Positions 36,572 through 49,146 of a stretch of DNA of 64,000 nucleotides are shown piece by piece. The notes under the pieces were generated by a model, which was given only the letters and a program-made list of their open reading frames with translations, did not search any database and was not told the origin of the DNA. Position 1 is the stretch's first letter. Each line of letters starts with the position of its first letter. Where the stretch lies: assembly GCA_949752795.1 (NCBI GenBank), contig OX457072.1:186001-250000 (forward strand), written 5' to 3'. Both the position numbers and the translations under genes were made by a program. The DNA is from Hyperoodon ampullatus (taxonomy: Eukaryota; Chordata; Mammalia; Artiodactyla; Ziphiidae).

Positions 36572-36966
36572 TGTCTCAGCTTGGGCAGCCATAACAAAGT
36601 ACCACAGACTGGGAGGCTTAAACAGCAGACATTATTGCTTATAGGTCTAGAGGCTGGAATTCTGAGATCAGGGTGCCTGCATGATCTAGTTCTGGTGAGG
36701 GCTCTCTGGCTTATAGGCAGCTGCCATCTAGCTGTGTGCTCATGCAGGGAGAGAGCGAGAGAGAGAGGAAGAAAGAGAAATCCAGCTCCTTGGTGTCTCT
36801 TCTCATAGGGACACTAATTCTATCGAATCAGTGCCCCTGTCCTTACGACCTCATTTAACTGTAGTTTCTTCCTTAGAGGCCCCATCTCTAACTATAGGTA
36901 CACTGGGGGGTTGGGGGGGCCTTCAGCATACGAATTTCGAGGGCCGAAAACATTCAGTCTATAACA
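36572..36966 (-). mobile_element. MaLR LTR (MLT1-like), 3' LTR of provirus
   Basis: On the minus strand this is a MLT1-type LTR of the ERVL-MaLR group. On the plus strand it reads TGTCTCAGCTTGGGCAGCC at left and AACATTCAGTCTATAACA at right. A purine-rich AGAGAG tract near 36751-36779 is a local expansion. It pairs with the LTR at 38569-38967. Confidence 0.82.
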
Positions 36967-38568
36967 TTCTGCCCTTGGCCTTCCATAATTCATGTCGTCT
37001 CACATTCAAAATACATTCTTCTACCCCAACAGCCCCCAAAGCCTTACTCATCCCAGCATCAACTGTACAGTCCAAAGTTTCATCTAAATATCATCTAAAT
37101 CAGATAATGGGTGAGACTCGAGGTCTGATTCATCCTGAAGCAAAATTCCTCAACAACTGTGAGCCTGTGAAACCCGACAAGTTATGTGCTTCCAAATACA
37201 GTGCTGGGTCAGGTACAGGGTAGACAATCCTGTTCCAAAAAGAAGAGATAGGAAGGAAGAAAGGGGTGATGTGTCCCAAGCAAGTCCAAAAACTACCAAG
37301 GGAATTTCTAGTAGATTTTAAGGCTCAAAGCCAATGCTCTTTGGTTCTGTGCTCTGGCCTCCAGGTCCACTGGAGGGCAGTGTCGCCCCAGCTCTCTTGG
37401 GCCTCACCCAAGGCTCTCTGCAGAGGCGCCACCCCAAGGCAGGGAGGGGCGGCCCTGCCCGCCCAAACCCTAGAGGCAGCCCTACCCTTTGAAACCCAGA
37501 GAACATATCAGCCCTGCCCTGGGCCTGTGGGCAGCCCTTATGATCTCTGGATTGCCTTTAGGGTCATCCTTCCCTTTTTTGAAGGATGATGCACATTAGC
37601 AGAATGGTTCTTTTGCCCTGTAGGAAGTCTAACAGCCTTTCTTCATTTCCTCTGGTTTCTGTCTCCTTCAGTTCAAACTGGCTTTGTTTCTGCTCCTATA
37701 ATCACATAATCTCTTTATTGAGTGATAGTTTAGCTACACCTTTGGCATCCTCTTCCAAACATGCTCTTTCATTTTTTTGCAGTATGGACAGGCTGAGAAT
37801 TTTATAAATCTTCCTTTTTGCAGAACAATTCCTTCTTCAGTCCCTCTGTTTTCTCTTGCATTTTATTGTAAGAAGTCAGGAGGACTCAGGCCACACCTTT
37901 AACATTTGCTTAGAAATCTCTTATAACTATCTAATCTCACGACTCACATGTTTCATCATCCATACAACACTAAAAAAATTCAGCCAAGCTCTTTGCCATT
38001 TTATAATAAAAATTGCTGTCTTAGTTTGGGCTGCTGTAATAAAAATACCATAGACTGGGTGACTTAAACAACAGACATTTATTTCTAATAGTTCTGGAGG
38101 CTGGGAAGTCCAAATCCAAGGTACCAGTTGATTTGGTTCCTGGTGAGAGCCTCTTCCTAATTTGTAGACGGCTGCCTTCTGTGTCCTCACATGCTAACAG
38201 AGAGATCCTCTCTCTTGTGTCTCTTCTTATAAGGGCACTAACCCCATTCATGAGGGTACCACCTTCTTGGCCTAATTATCTCCAAACGGCCCTACCTCCA
38301 GACACAGTCAAATTAGGGATTAGGGTCTCAATATATAGATTTGGGGGGGGACATAAACATTCAGTCCATAGCAATCACCTTTCCTCCAGTATCCAATAAC
38401 TTGTTCCTCATTTCCGTTTGATACCTCACCAGAATCACCTTTAACATCCATATTTCTAGCAAGCACCCCCCAAACTCCTCCAGCCTCTGCCCATTACCCA
38501 GTTACAAAGCTGCTTCCACATTTTCAGTATTTATTATAGCAGCATCCCACTTCATGGTACCAAAATCT
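36967..38568 (-). mobile_element. MaLR internal region, split by a nested LTR
   Basis: The sequence between the two outer LTRs has MaLR internal motifs on the plus strand, such as CAGCCCCCAAAGCCTTACTC, AACTGTACAGTCCAAAGTTT and (close to the 5' LTR) CTCTGCCCATTACCCAGTTA. The text up to 38015 continues logically after the nested LTR at 38374 (CACCTTTCCTCCAG). It is decayed and without open frames. No envelope or polymerase gene was recognised, as expected for non-autonomous MaLR elements. Confidence 0.75.
38016..38373 (-). mobile_element. Nested solo MLT1-like LTR
   Basis: The plus strand reads TGTCTTAGTTTGGGCTGCTG at left and ATTCAGTCCATAGCA at right. It interrupts the MaLR internal region with possible 5-base flanks ATTGC / ATCAC. 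It is a solo LTR, with no second LTR or internal region of its own. Confidence 0.8.
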
Positions 38569-38967
38569 GTCTTATTTGGCTTGGGCTGCCATAACAAATT
38601 ACCATTGATGCGGGGCTTAAACAACAGACATTTATTTTCTCACAGTTCTAGAGGTTGGAAGTTCAAGATTGAGGTGCCACCATTGTCAGTTTCTAGTGAG
38701 AGCCCTCTTCCTGGCTTTTAGGCAGCAGCCATCTGGATGTGTGCTCACATGGCCTTTCTTCTGTGCTCAGCAGAGAGATATAGGCATCTCTTGGTGTCTC
38801 TTCCTCTAAGGATACTCGCTAATCCTGTCAGGTCAGGGCCCCACCCTGGTGACCTCATTCAGCCTTAATTACTTTCTTGGAGGCTCCATCTCCAAATACA
38901 GCCACACTGTGTGGTTAGGGGTTCAACATATGGATTTAGGGGGGATACAAACATTTGGTCCAGAGTA
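38569..38967 (-). mobile_element. MaLR LTR (MLT1-like), 5' LTR of provirus
   Basis: Reads TGTCTTATTTGGCTTGGGCT at left and ATTTGGTCCAGAGTA at right on the plus strand. In minus orientation it is the upstream LTR of the provirus at 36572-38967. Confidence 0.8.
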
Positions 38968-40636
38968 CTCCCTCTTCTCTGGTTTTGTATGAACTTTGCT
39001 TAGGGATCTATTGCCTTCCTGGAGCCTTTGTATGCTTTTTCCTTACTTGGATTTCTTAAAAAATGGGACCTTCTATTGCCCATTCACCCTCTACGGAGCA
39101 ATACAAGCTACCCCTGCAGAACAAGTCATGGTGACATGCCTGGTGGTAGCACTGTGACACTGTGACCCCAGGTGGCTGCTCTGCTGAATTCTGTTTGTTC
39201 TCATTGCTGGGGACTGTGATGAACATTACAGCCTCCTGGTTAGTATTATCTAGTCTATTTTTTTTTAAGAGTTGGGTTTCGGATTTCTGTTTCATGCTTA
39301 GAATTATTGTGGCTTTTGGCAGAGAATATTTTAAACTGGGTGAAAAGGCCAAAAAAAAAAATGTAGAATCAAGAAGTGAAAGCACAATTGTTTACAGTTC
39401 AGTAAGCAGTTGTGGTTAAGAAATGTGTCTGTTCATCATTGCCAGATGACTTAAAATTTTATGGGGGAGCATAAATTTTAAACAAAGAGTGCTTTTACAG
39501 GCTAAAGATGTAAATTTCTTCAGAATTTAGTTTTTAGGTATTATAATCTAGACCTCCTGCTTAGAGCTTTATGAATTTTATTGTGAAATTATCTGTGAAA
39601 TGAATCTCCTGGCAGCTTACAACATTTACTCAGAAACTAAAATTTTGATGTACCAAGCATTAATAATAATTTAATAATGCAGTTAATTAGAGAGTCACTA
39701 CTTGAATACTCACAGGCACATAATATTGCTGGGTGTTTGGGATCATTGGTAAAATTAAGCATAGTTATAACCTTTCAAAAGAAAAGATAGTATAATTGTG
39801 TAAAAGTAAGTACAATTCAACTTTCAGTGCATAGTAATGAAAAAAAAACCCAGTGGTACAATACAGTGAATAGAAAAAACATCATTTGGATTTGATTTTG
39901 CACTGTATTGTTTATTTTTCTTTTTGGAGCGTCACTTGAATTACAGTTTAATTTGCATCCTTTGGGTAAATATCAGAACCAATTGAGGTGAGGGAGGTAG
40001 GTCAAAACCATCTTGGTTGGCAGTGAAATCAAGAACAGAAAAATAGTCCCCAAAATTTTTTACATCAGTTTGTATTATTCGAGTTCATTCAGCTCATATA
40101 TATTTTATTGGTATTTATCCAAGTACAGCACAGAGTTCATGATTTAATAGACGAAATTATTCATTTTATGTGTTAAAATCTTGGTACAGTGGTACAGTGA
40201 TGACATAAAGGAGAGTGATAAACCCTGCTGAATGGAAAAGGAGAATTGTGGTTAGAGAATTTACCTGGGAGATGGTGATGAAATGCTTTCTTAAAGTATG
40301 GGTATAGAAACAATTTAAGGATACTTGAGTAGAGCTGTGGAATTTGAGGGTAGAGCAGTGAGAAGTAACTGGTAACAAAGGCGTTTCTAAACAGTGGACA
40401 GTTGTCTGGATTACTCAGTGGTTGGCGCCTGAAGGATTCAGGAACAGAGGTGGCTGTCGTTAAATTTACATGTACAGAGGGTCACTCTGGAGGGCCTTGT
40501 GTTAGGGCAGAGTAGTCAGGTACCAGCCTGGGGGGGTCAGTTAGGGCCAGGCTGTTGTAATAACTAAGAGGTATCTCAGCCTTAATAAATCCAACACTGA
40601 TATCATGACACCACTGTTACCCCTGTCCCACGCCCC

Positions 40637-40740
<104 letters not shown>

Positions 40741-40815
40741 CTCTGTCTGGACAGGAAGCAGGTGAACTTTAAACTCCCCTGATCTCCATCCCTGACCCTT
40801 GCTATTCCTACTCCA

Positions 40816-40817
<2 letters not shown>

Positions 40818-40857
<40 letters not shown>
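40818..40857. repeat. (TG)20 microsatellite
   Basis: Uninterrupted TG repeat, complementary to the AC repeat 130 bases upstream. Confidence 0.98.
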
Positions 40858-40859
<2 letters not shown>

Positions 40860-40963
40860 ACGTACATGATGGGTGAGGACTGAGGAAAAAAGTATTGGTG
40901 GGCACCTGTTGATGATTTGGCCTGAAGAAGAGAAAAAGTACCAGTTTCAGAGAATAGTAGGAC

Positions 40964-40968
40964 ATATA

Positions 40969-40985
<17 letters not shown>
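40964..40985. repeat. (TA)n microsatellite
   Basis: Short TA run abutting the T-tract of the SINE at 40986. Confidence 0.95.
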
Positions 40986-41002
<17 letters not shown>

Positions 41003-41197
41003 TTTGCGGTACGCGGGCTTCTCACTGCTATGGCCTCTCCCGTTGCGGAGCACAGGCTCCGGACGCACAGGCTCAGCGGCCATGGCTCACGGGCCCAGCC
41101 GCTCCGCGGCATATGGGATCTTCCCGGACTGGGGCACGAACCCACGTCCCCTGCATCGGCAGGCGGACTCTCAACCACTGCGTCACCAGGGAAGCCC
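40986..41197 (-). mobile_element. CHR-type SINE
   Basis: This is a reverse copy whose T-tract abuts a (TA)n run at left. The flanks AGGACATATAT (left) and AGGACATGTAT (right, from 41198) are the TSD. Expansion of the TSD's TA dinucleotides could account for the (TA)n run. Confidence 0.93.
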
Positions 41198-42239
41198 AGG
41201 ACATGTATTTTAAATCAATACACTTTATGGATTAGCCTGTTAGAATATCTATGAAGATTAAGAGAGTAATAATACAGGGAGGATCCCAAATTACTCTGTG
41301 GTCATCGTTTGGATAATGAAGTGGAACAACTTAAAGTTAGTGCAACAATTATGTTATGAAAAGTATTTCATGATAAAAAAATTACAGATGTTTCTGTCTC
41401 TATAGGAGGATGATTTCAGTATTTCTCCCCCCGTACTAACTTGCTTCAACCAGTACTTTCTTTTATAGTTTTTGTTAATTTCTTGTATAGTATTTTTTTG
41501 TGTAAGTATTCGTGAATGTTTTCCTCACAATATATATTAATTCATCAGCATAACCCACTGAGGAGGACTGGAGTTAACATGCATATAAATGGACCCTAGC
41601 CACCTGTATATTTCAAATAAGTCATTTAAGCCAGGAATCAAAAATATATTTTGTTTTTATATTACTTGCTCGATTCTTTTGTGGCCTCTTGCTCATTTAA
41701 AATCAGACTTTTTTTTTAGAGTAGTTTGCTGATAAAATAAATCACTCACTCATTCATGCATTCATTCATCAAATGTTAGGCTTTAAGTTAACTATTTGCC
41801 ATTTTAACTACAGAGTGTTTCATCTGCTTGGCATATGTATGGATAGAAATTACTAGATCCTGTGGTGTATTTCCTCTGTGAATCGTCTGTTCCTGTGTCT
41901 TAACCACTTTGGTGCTGTGTTGATATCTGTGCTTTCCATTTGGTCTTCGGGGCACTTCTTCCTCAGCGTTTGGTTTCTGTCAAATTATACTCTTCCTTTT
42001 CAGTGTTGAAATCCTGACTGCCCAGCCAGCGAGAAGCCTCACTTGAGTCCATTTCTCAACCTGGTGTGCTTTTTCATTTTTTTTTTTTTTTTAACATTTA
42101 AACAAGTCCGATGTTTTAGCATAATAAAATAGAGAAAAAAAAGCATCCTCAGTTTCCTGTCTTTAAGTGCCATTTACCCTAGAGACACTGCAAGTATAGG
42201 ACTTGTGAGAATACTCCGTTTTGAGCATAAAATCTGCCA

Positions 42240-42420
42240 GTAATCCTCTCTAACCTTAAGAAAGTCATATGAGCAACTAACTTGTTCAGTTTTCTTATTT
42301 GTCAAAAAGGGAGATTAATATCTTCCTTACCTATTTCATAGGGTTATTGTGGATCAAGTACCATAATAGATTTGAAAATGCCTTGAAAAGTTGGTATTGT
42401 GACAGTGACTGATGACAGTG
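42240..42420 (+). repeat. MIR SINE
   Basis: Blocks TCAGTTTTCTTATTTGTCAA, then ATATCTTCCTTACCTATTTC and ATAGGGTTATTGTGGATCAA follow the MIR order. Confidence 0.6.
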
Positions 42421-43240
42421 GCAGCCATTATTGTATGGGTGACAGACCAGGCCCTGCCTGCACTGTAGGCTTTCTGTTCTCTCAGTGTTTGCAGTGTTCT
42501 TGACTATAGCTGATACTATCTCCATTTAAAAAGGAGGATACTTGTAAGTGTAGGTAAGGTATTTGAGGATTTCAGAGGGAAGGAATAGTTGCCTCTGGCT
42601 GAGATTCGGGAGACACTTCCTTGACAACATTAAACTTTGGCTGAGTCTCACAGCATTTATGGAAAACGTTGCCCCACTGTCACAGAATGGCCTTTTATGT
42701 TTCCTCCATCTAACTGCAAAACAGCCTTCTTCGTTTGTAAAACCATTATCTCTTGTGCTCAGATTGAAAGCTTGCATTGAATGCGTAACTTGTCTTGGGT
42801 TGTCCCAGGCTCTTTCTCCCTCAGAGGAAGAGGAGATTACGCTGCTTACTTTGTGCAGGGAAGGCAGACCACTGGCTTCTCCTCAGGCCTTTGTGGGAGC
42901 ACGTCCTGTGGGAGGGACTTCACGGTGCTTGGTGGAGAAGTGCTGTTTGCAGCCCTGTGTGCATCCAAGATAGCACTCCCAAACCTGTTTAGTCACCAAG
43001 CATGCTGTGGTGATGGTCAAATCATGGTTCATAGTTATTAGATATTGTCAGGCGTTCTCATAAAAATCTTCAAAGAAACTGCAGTCAGTAGCAGTGTGAC
43101 TCATCATGGATATATAGGTATTTCTGTTGTAATACTATTTATGTGTTTCTGTAGTGTCTTGCCTTTTGTAAAATCTGTCAGGGTCTATGTGGACTGTAGG
43201 GTTGGGGGCAGACTGCTGAAAACCTATATCGCTTTTTAAT

Positions 43241-43452
43241 TTTTTTTATTTGTATTTTTTTGTGGTACACGGGCCTCTCACTGTTATGGCCTCTCCCACT
43301 GCGGAGCACAGGCTCCGGATGCACAGGCCCAGCGGCCATGGCTCATGGGCCCAGCCGCTCCGCGGCATATGGGATCTTCCCGGACCGGGGCACGAACTCG
43401 TGTCCCCTGCATCGGCAGGTGGACTCTCAACCACTGCGCCACCAGGGAAGCC
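43241..43452 (-). mobile_element. CHR-type SINE
   Basis: This is a reverse copy. TSD CCTATATCGCTTTTTAAT / CCTATACCGCTTTTTAAT (43223-43240, 43453-43470) has one mismatch. Confidence 0.95.
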
Positions 43453-44499
43453 CCTATACCGCTTTTTAATCAGCCGCACATGACAGTAATTGGTTACCCA
43501 AAGGGAGAACGGTGCTGCCCAGTCACCACTGGCCGCTTGAACTCCAGCAGGACAGTGGGTGCTGGAGAGCACGGGCCATGGGGCTCTGGACAGTGGCTGC
43601 TGCCAGTGGCAGAGGATGGCGTTGGGGGTAACCCCTGAGTACAGGTAAAAGTTTTAAAAATTCCTAAAGTATGTCCAGAAATTTGCCTGTGGCTAGTGCA
43701 GTCCCTACCACTAGGGCTTTTCCCTTTGCTGCCAGTGAGCTGAACTCCGCCCACTGCATTGCTGCCCTGCCCAGGAAAAACGGGTGTGTTCACCGCAGTG
43801 ACCCCCACATATCCTGACTTCTTTTCCTGTTCACCAGCTGAGGGTGAGCTACTTTTTATTAAAAAGACACCTGTCGCGGCAGAGCAGGCTGAGTCTTTGC
43901 TTCCTAGGCAGCGCTGTTCTTTCCAGTGTGTTTTACTCCCCATAGTGACCAGCCCAGCTGAGCCAGCACAGCTTAGGATGCGCTTGGTCACATCCTTCCC
44001 CATTCTGTTTCCTTCTTGCCTTAAGAAACAGTCTCACGATAGACACATACTTAGAAATCATAGTTCCAGATAGTACTCTGGGGAGATGCCATGACCTTGC
44101 TTCATACATGAACGCTTGCTGGTGGCACTCAGAGAGAGGAGGGCGTGGAAAACTTGGGGTCCAGGGGAAAATGACTAGAGAAAAGTGAAAGGGAGAAAGA
44201 AATGGAAACGAAATTAAACTATATAACTAAGGCGCTGGTACTGTTTAAATGTTAATTTTTATACTCACTGTTAACCAGTTAGCTAAAGTGGTAATGAAAG
44301 TCATATTGGTGTCTGTTATTAGCAAGGCACTGTGCCAGACACTTCGGTTTTATCTCATTTAATTCATTTATTTTTTTAACTAAAAAGCAGAGAGTAATAA
44401 AAAAAAGTGTATTTACTACCTAGAATTAATAACACATATTAATCTTCTGTCATTTTTGCTTCACATATTTTTATAACAAACAATACGGCAGATAAGTTT

Positions 44500-44943
44500 G
44501 AAATCCCCTGGGTTCCCTTCCTGAGTCACACTCCTCTTTCTCGCGTGATTCAACAGTTACAACGAGTTTTCTGTGTGTCCTGCTAGTCCATATTTATGTA
44601 CTTGTATGACATATGTATCTGTAACAATATTTTATTGGTCTTTGTGTTTAAGAAAAATAACATTATGGGTGTTAGGCTGTACGTATCTGTTTACCCCTCT
44701 TGTATTTGAGATCTCTCCAAGCTGATATGTACAGATCAGGTCCATTCACATAAGCTTCTGTAGAGTGTCTCTTCCATGAACCCACCACAGTTTACCCATT
44801 GGCTATGGACTGGTGCTGCATTTCCTCCTCTTACAAACAACACTGAGATGTGCAGCCTTGTCCTGATCTCCTGGTGTATGTGACAGAGTTCCTGGGTACA
44901 TAGCTGGGATTTCCGGGTTATAGGCTATGCACACTCTCAACTT
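44500..44943 (-). repeat. Old L1/HAL1 fragment
   Basis: Reverse L1-like blocks: ATCTCCTGGTGTATGTGACA, GAGTTCCTGGGTACATAG and GGGTTATAGGCTATGCACAC. Strongly diverged. Confidence 0.55.
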
Positions 44944-44944
44944 T

Positions 44945-45100
44945 ATTTATCTTATTTAATCTTAAAAATGTTAATCGAGGCAGGTGGCATGATCCCCAGT
45001 TTACACATGAGAAAAATGAGGTGTTGAAATGCTGTGTAACTTGGCCAACTTAATTAATAAGAGACCGAGTGATTGAATCCAGATCGAATTCCACCCATTT
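44945..45100 (-). repeat. MIR SINE
   Basis: Blocks GATCCCCAGTTTACACATGA, GAAAAATGAGGTGTTGAAAT and GTAACTTGGCC fit reverse MIR. Confidence 0.6.
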
Positions 45101-45615
45101 AAATCTAGAGCCCTAGCTCCCATCAGTCCACAGAAATCCTCAACTTTGAATGTCCACGATCGTTAGAATACTTGCAGCCGGCCAGTCATACTGCATCATT
45201 TCAAAGTAGACAATCAAAGCAGGTAATGAGGTGGAGAGGACCCGGTCATACTGCTTTTGTTGTGATTTTTGAAAGGGTTCAAGTTTTGGAGTGAAAACAT
45301 GCTTTGTGAAGTGATGGATCTGAGTTTTCCGTATGTGCAAGACTGTTTCTTTATGATAGAAAACTGTTTCTTATGTTGCTTAAAATGTATATATTAAATG
45401 CAGCATACAGGTTATATTGATTTAAAAAAAATATGTTATCATGAGCATGTTAGAGTCTGTATTTTACTTTGCAAAGTATCAATATATAGACCATTTTCTC
45501 CAGGTGAAGAAAGCTATCTGAAAGTGATTCTCTTTTTCGTGACAATTTTATTCACACTTGGACCATATGTCTTTTAGACTTCATTTTTGCTTTTGCTCTT
45601 TTCTTCACCTTCTAG

Positions 45616-45829
45616 GTATAAAATCTGGTATATTAACTGTGAAAATTCTAGAGCTTCATGAGGAATGCACCATCCAAGTTGCAATGTGTGAGCAGTTATC
45701 GGGGCTGCAGGCTGACAGCTCTTCTCAGGGTGGGGCCCCTGGGACTGGCCTGAAGGTTCTCTTTGCCAAGGAGACTGCACGCTGCCTCAGGGGACTTCCA
45801 CAAGACATCATCCGTATCTACCCTCCCTG
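45616..45829 (+). CDS. SPIDR: SPIDR internal coding exon (third in window)
   Basis: A 214-base exon follows acceptor TTCTAG (ending 45615) and ends at CTG|GTGAGT. Two bases complete the Gly codon from the previous exon, and the exon ends after two bases of a Trp codon (TG). The peptide includes GILTVKILELHEECTIQVAM, then a Gly/Ser/Pro-rich variable linker, then GLKVLFAKETARCLRGLPQD and the segment IIRIYPPW. This is the start of the folded, beta-rich part of SPIDR. The linker between the two conserved blocks looks fast-evolving, and the flanking blocks are strongly conserved. No stop or frameshift is present in any of the three exons, so the gene looks functional. The next SPIDR exon, expected to begin with the remaining G of the Trp codon, was not found before 64000. 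Confidence 0.92.
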
Positions 45830-46564
45830 GTGAGTGCAGAGAACTGATCCCCACAGTCACCAACTGTGAGTTTGTCTCAAAAGACCTTTTTATCAGGAAC
45901 ATTTTTGTCACTTTATTATACAGTACTGCCAGGGGATGGAGCCAGGATTTGACATAGATTTTATGTAACAGAAGCTCTGAACTGTCTCTGATGGCTCGTT
46001 TGTACTTCTGGTAGCAAATTTTTGATAATTTGGCGCGGGTGGGGAGGTGGTGAGGGAGAAACAAGCACATCAAGATTCCTGCTTAAGTGGTGCGTTGTTA
46101 TGAAATCTGGCTGTTTTTGTTTTTGTCTTTCTTAGAAATATAATTTTCGTAAGAGTAATTATGTGACAATAGGATAATACACATTAATTTAATACTTCTT
46201 TGCTAATTACTTTAGGGGGATAAAAATCACGAATTAAGACATAATAGGGTTTGATCTTCAGGGGCATAAGTGGTCATTAGTGGATCAGAAATTATTTTTG
46301 AGGATACCATGTTTGTTTTCTTCTGCATATAGGGTATTAATTTTTACCACCAAAAGAAGAGGGAAGGTTTGAGCAGACTTGTTTTAAGGGCTGTTAATTT
46401 TATTGACAGTTTTTAAGTTTCATTCATCTGTTAAATTCTTAGGTTTGAATTCAACTTAAAGATCTTTAAGTTAAACTTCCTCCCCAGAGGAGGGATCTTT
46501 TCATTGTGTCCATAGTGAGTGATCACCAGTCTCTAATTAAATTCTTCCACAAACAGGCTGAGGA

Positions 46565-47095
46565 TATCAGAGGGTAACTTGCATTACTTTATTTTATTTA
46601 AATTTCTAATACATTTTAAAATTGAACAATATAATATACATATAGACTCATACACAGATTATAAGTATACATTTCATCAAGTCATCACAAAGTGAATACA
46701 TTTCTGTCCAGTCCAAGAAATAGAATGCAGTCCATACCTGAGACTGCAACGCTCTCCCCTTTCCTTCCTCTCCCTCCTGCTCCGGGTGACCATGATCCTG
46801 ACTTCTGATGCAGTAAACATCTTTGAATGTGGGTTTTGTGCTTCTCAATATATTGTTACCATAATAACTTGTAAAGCTTATAGCTGTTTCCACTGCTGAC
46901 AGTTTCTCAGCAGTCACGTCAATACCACCGTCAACATTTTTACGACTGCACATTATAATTTCTTTACTCTTTCCATATTCTCAGCATATAGTATATATCC
47001 ATTCTTTTGCTAACATAAATAACTGTTTAATAGATATTCATATATACATATTTACATATTTCAGATTATTTCTCAGTAGATTTTAGGAACTGTTT
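46565..47095 (-). repeat. Old L1 3' fragment
   Basis: Reverse L1-like blocks CCAAGAAATAGAATGCAG, GTGACCATGATCCTGACTTC and TTCTCAATATATTG. Diverged and without TSD. Confidence 0.5.
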
Positions 47096-47115
47096 TAGTG
47101 GATTAAAGGATATAC

Positions 47116-47357
47116 CTTTTTTTTTTTTTGCTTTTAATTAATTTTTATTGGAGTATATTTGCTTTACAATGTTGTGTTAGTTTCTACTGCACAGCAAAAT
47201 GAATCAGCTATACATATACATATATCCCCTCCTTTTTGGATTTCCTTCCCATTTAGGTCACCACAGTGCGGTAAGTAGAGTTCCCTGTGCTATATAGTAT
47301 ATTCTCATTAGTTGTCTATTTTATACATAGCATCAATAGTGTGTATGGGTCAATCCC
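47116..47357 (-). mobile_element. 5'-truncated L1, 3' UTR only
   Basis: Reverse copy of an artiodactyl-type L1 3' UTR (TTTTTATTGGAGTATATTTG; GTTCCCTGTGCTATATAGTA). TSD AAAGGATATAC / AAAGGGTATAC (47105-47115, 47358-47368), one mismatch. Confidence 0.88.
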
Positions 47358-47599
47358 AAAGGGTATACATTTTGTTGTTGCTGTTGCTGCTGTGATTTCT
47401 TGATACAGTTAACTGTAAACCTCATAGTAGAGTACCTGCTGCTGGTCAAACTGAATACTTTCTCTTATATTTATTTACTGATGACAGCTTCTCTGTTGCA
47501 AATTGTTTTTCTTAACTTTTACTCATATATTCATTGGGGTCTGGGGGATATTCTTATCAATTCATATGTCTGTTTTGTGTAGTAAAACTTTTCTATTTA

Positions 47600-47790
47600 T
47601 ACAATTATGTTACTTATGATAGCAATTTTGTTTTTTCCTTCCTAATACTTATGCTTCTTTACCTGTTTCATTTCTTATTGCATTGGCTAGAACTTCCAAA
47701 TCAAAACTTTTTCACTACTGTATTCCCAGTGACTAGAATAATGCTTGGCCTATGGTAGACATTCAGTAACTATATGATTAATGTTGAGTA
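47600..47790. repeat. L1 fragment followed by L2 3' end
   Basis: First a short minus-strand L1 ORF2 piece (CTTATTGCATTGGCTAGAAC, 47675-47694), then an L2-like tail on the plus strand (GTATTCCCAGTGACTAGAAT, GGTAGACATTCAGTAACTAT). Confidence 0.5.
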
Positions 47791-47884
47791 TCAGATAATC
47801 ATCAAGATGTTGTCAGTCTTGTTATGTTCCCTGTTTGAATGAGAGGATGTATCAATGTATTTCATTGATTTGTACACTCACTAA

Positions 47885-48080
47885 GAAGCATTTTTTGATG
47901 TTTACTTACTGTATAATAAGCCTTGTGCTAAATAATGGGTAAACAGTATTCAAAATGAATGACAAATCATCTCTGCCATTAAGGGACTCACTTTATGGTG
48001 GAAGAGAAAGGTAAAATAAACATGTGATAAAGACTCTAGGAAGTATAATAATAGAGGTCTGTACAAAGGATGTGAGAGCA
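47885..48080 (+). repeat. Ancient mammalian repeat (L2/MIR-age)
   Basis: AAGCCTTGTGCTAAATAATG, GGTAAACAGTATTCAAAATG and AAGGGACTCACTTTATGGTG follow the same ancient motif as at 6860. Family uncertain. Confidence 0.4.
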
Positions 48081-48928
48081 GTGAAGAGGTAAGCATGACT
48101 GATAGGTCGGTAGGGGAGAGAGAGTGTGTGTGTCTGTGTGTATGTGTACTGGGGAGAGAGCAGACTGAGGTAGCTTCCTGGAGTTGCTGATTCTGTATCT
48201 AAGTTATGAAGGCTAAGTTGGAAAGAACCAAAGAAGGGGCTGTGAGGGCATTTGCAGTAGAGGAGGCTGAATTAGCAAAGAACAAGAGGCCAGAGTGGCA
48301 TGGTGTATGCAGGAATATACATAGTGCATATGGATGAAGGGGAATTCCGCAGCAGGAGTGGCAGCAAGTGAGGATGCAGAACATGTGTACAATGTTAAAG
48401 AGCTGGTGTGTTAAATCCTCCCTGCTGTCTAGGAAAGGAAGGATGTGATCTTACCCACAGTTTGAAATTTGTGCAGGATAACTTAGAACGAGGCCAGAGT
48501 AAAGGCATCCGGGAGACTTTGGGAGTAGCTCAAGTCTGAGGGAAGATGATGACTTGGACTAGGATGGTAAACAGTAGATTCAGTATGTATCTCAGAGTTG
48601 GCAGCAACAGGATGTGCTGATGGATTTGATGTGGTTTGTGAAGGAAAGACAAGAAACAAGATTCCTCTGAGTTTCTGGCTTGAGGAAACAAGTGACTTAG
48701 GGCACCATGTAGTAAAATGGGGAGACTTGGGGCAGATTTTGATGACACAGTCAGCAGTACCTTCTTGACACCAGCAATACCTAAAGCCTTGAGTAAACAC
48801 AAGAGAGACTGTGATGCCCAAAGAGAAACTGTCAGCTGGTCTGGTTTTCAGTGTAACCCACATGTGGTAAGTGCCGAGGTAGAGCCCTCAGGCTTGTTCA
48901 CAGCTGCTTTTGTTCCTGCTCCATCTTT

Positions 48929-49146
48929 TTATTTATTTATTTATTTTTATTTTTGCGGTACGCGGGCCTCCCACCGCTGCGGCCTCTCCCGCTGCGGAGC
49001 ACAGGCTCCGGACGCGCAGGCCCAGCGGACATGGCTCGTGGGCCCAGCCGCTCCGTGCCATGTGGGATCTTCCCGGACTGGGGCACGAACCCGCGTCCCC
49101 TGCATCGGCAGGCGGACTCTCAACCACTGCGCCACCAGGGAAGCCC
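48929..49146 (-). mobile_element. CHR-type SINE with (TTTA)n tail
   Basis: This is a reverse copy with the tail region drifted to (TTTA)n at left. A perfect 14-base TSD CCTGCTCCATCTTT lies at 48915-48928 and 49147-49160. Confidence 0.95.

Noticed and set aside
42563..42973. 136-codon open frame
   Set aside because: No recognisable domain and it overlaps other open frames on both strands in a GC-richer intronic stretch. No splice sites support it.
43494..44003. 169-codon minus-strand open frame
   Set aside because: Low-complexity Ser/Gly/Pro/Thr composition, and the plus strand is also open here. Best explained by local GC content.
45558..45833. Start codon at 45558 as a SPIDR alternative first exon
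   Set aside because: The open frame runs through the acceptor by chance. The acceptor at 45615 and phase match to the preceding exon explain the coding part.
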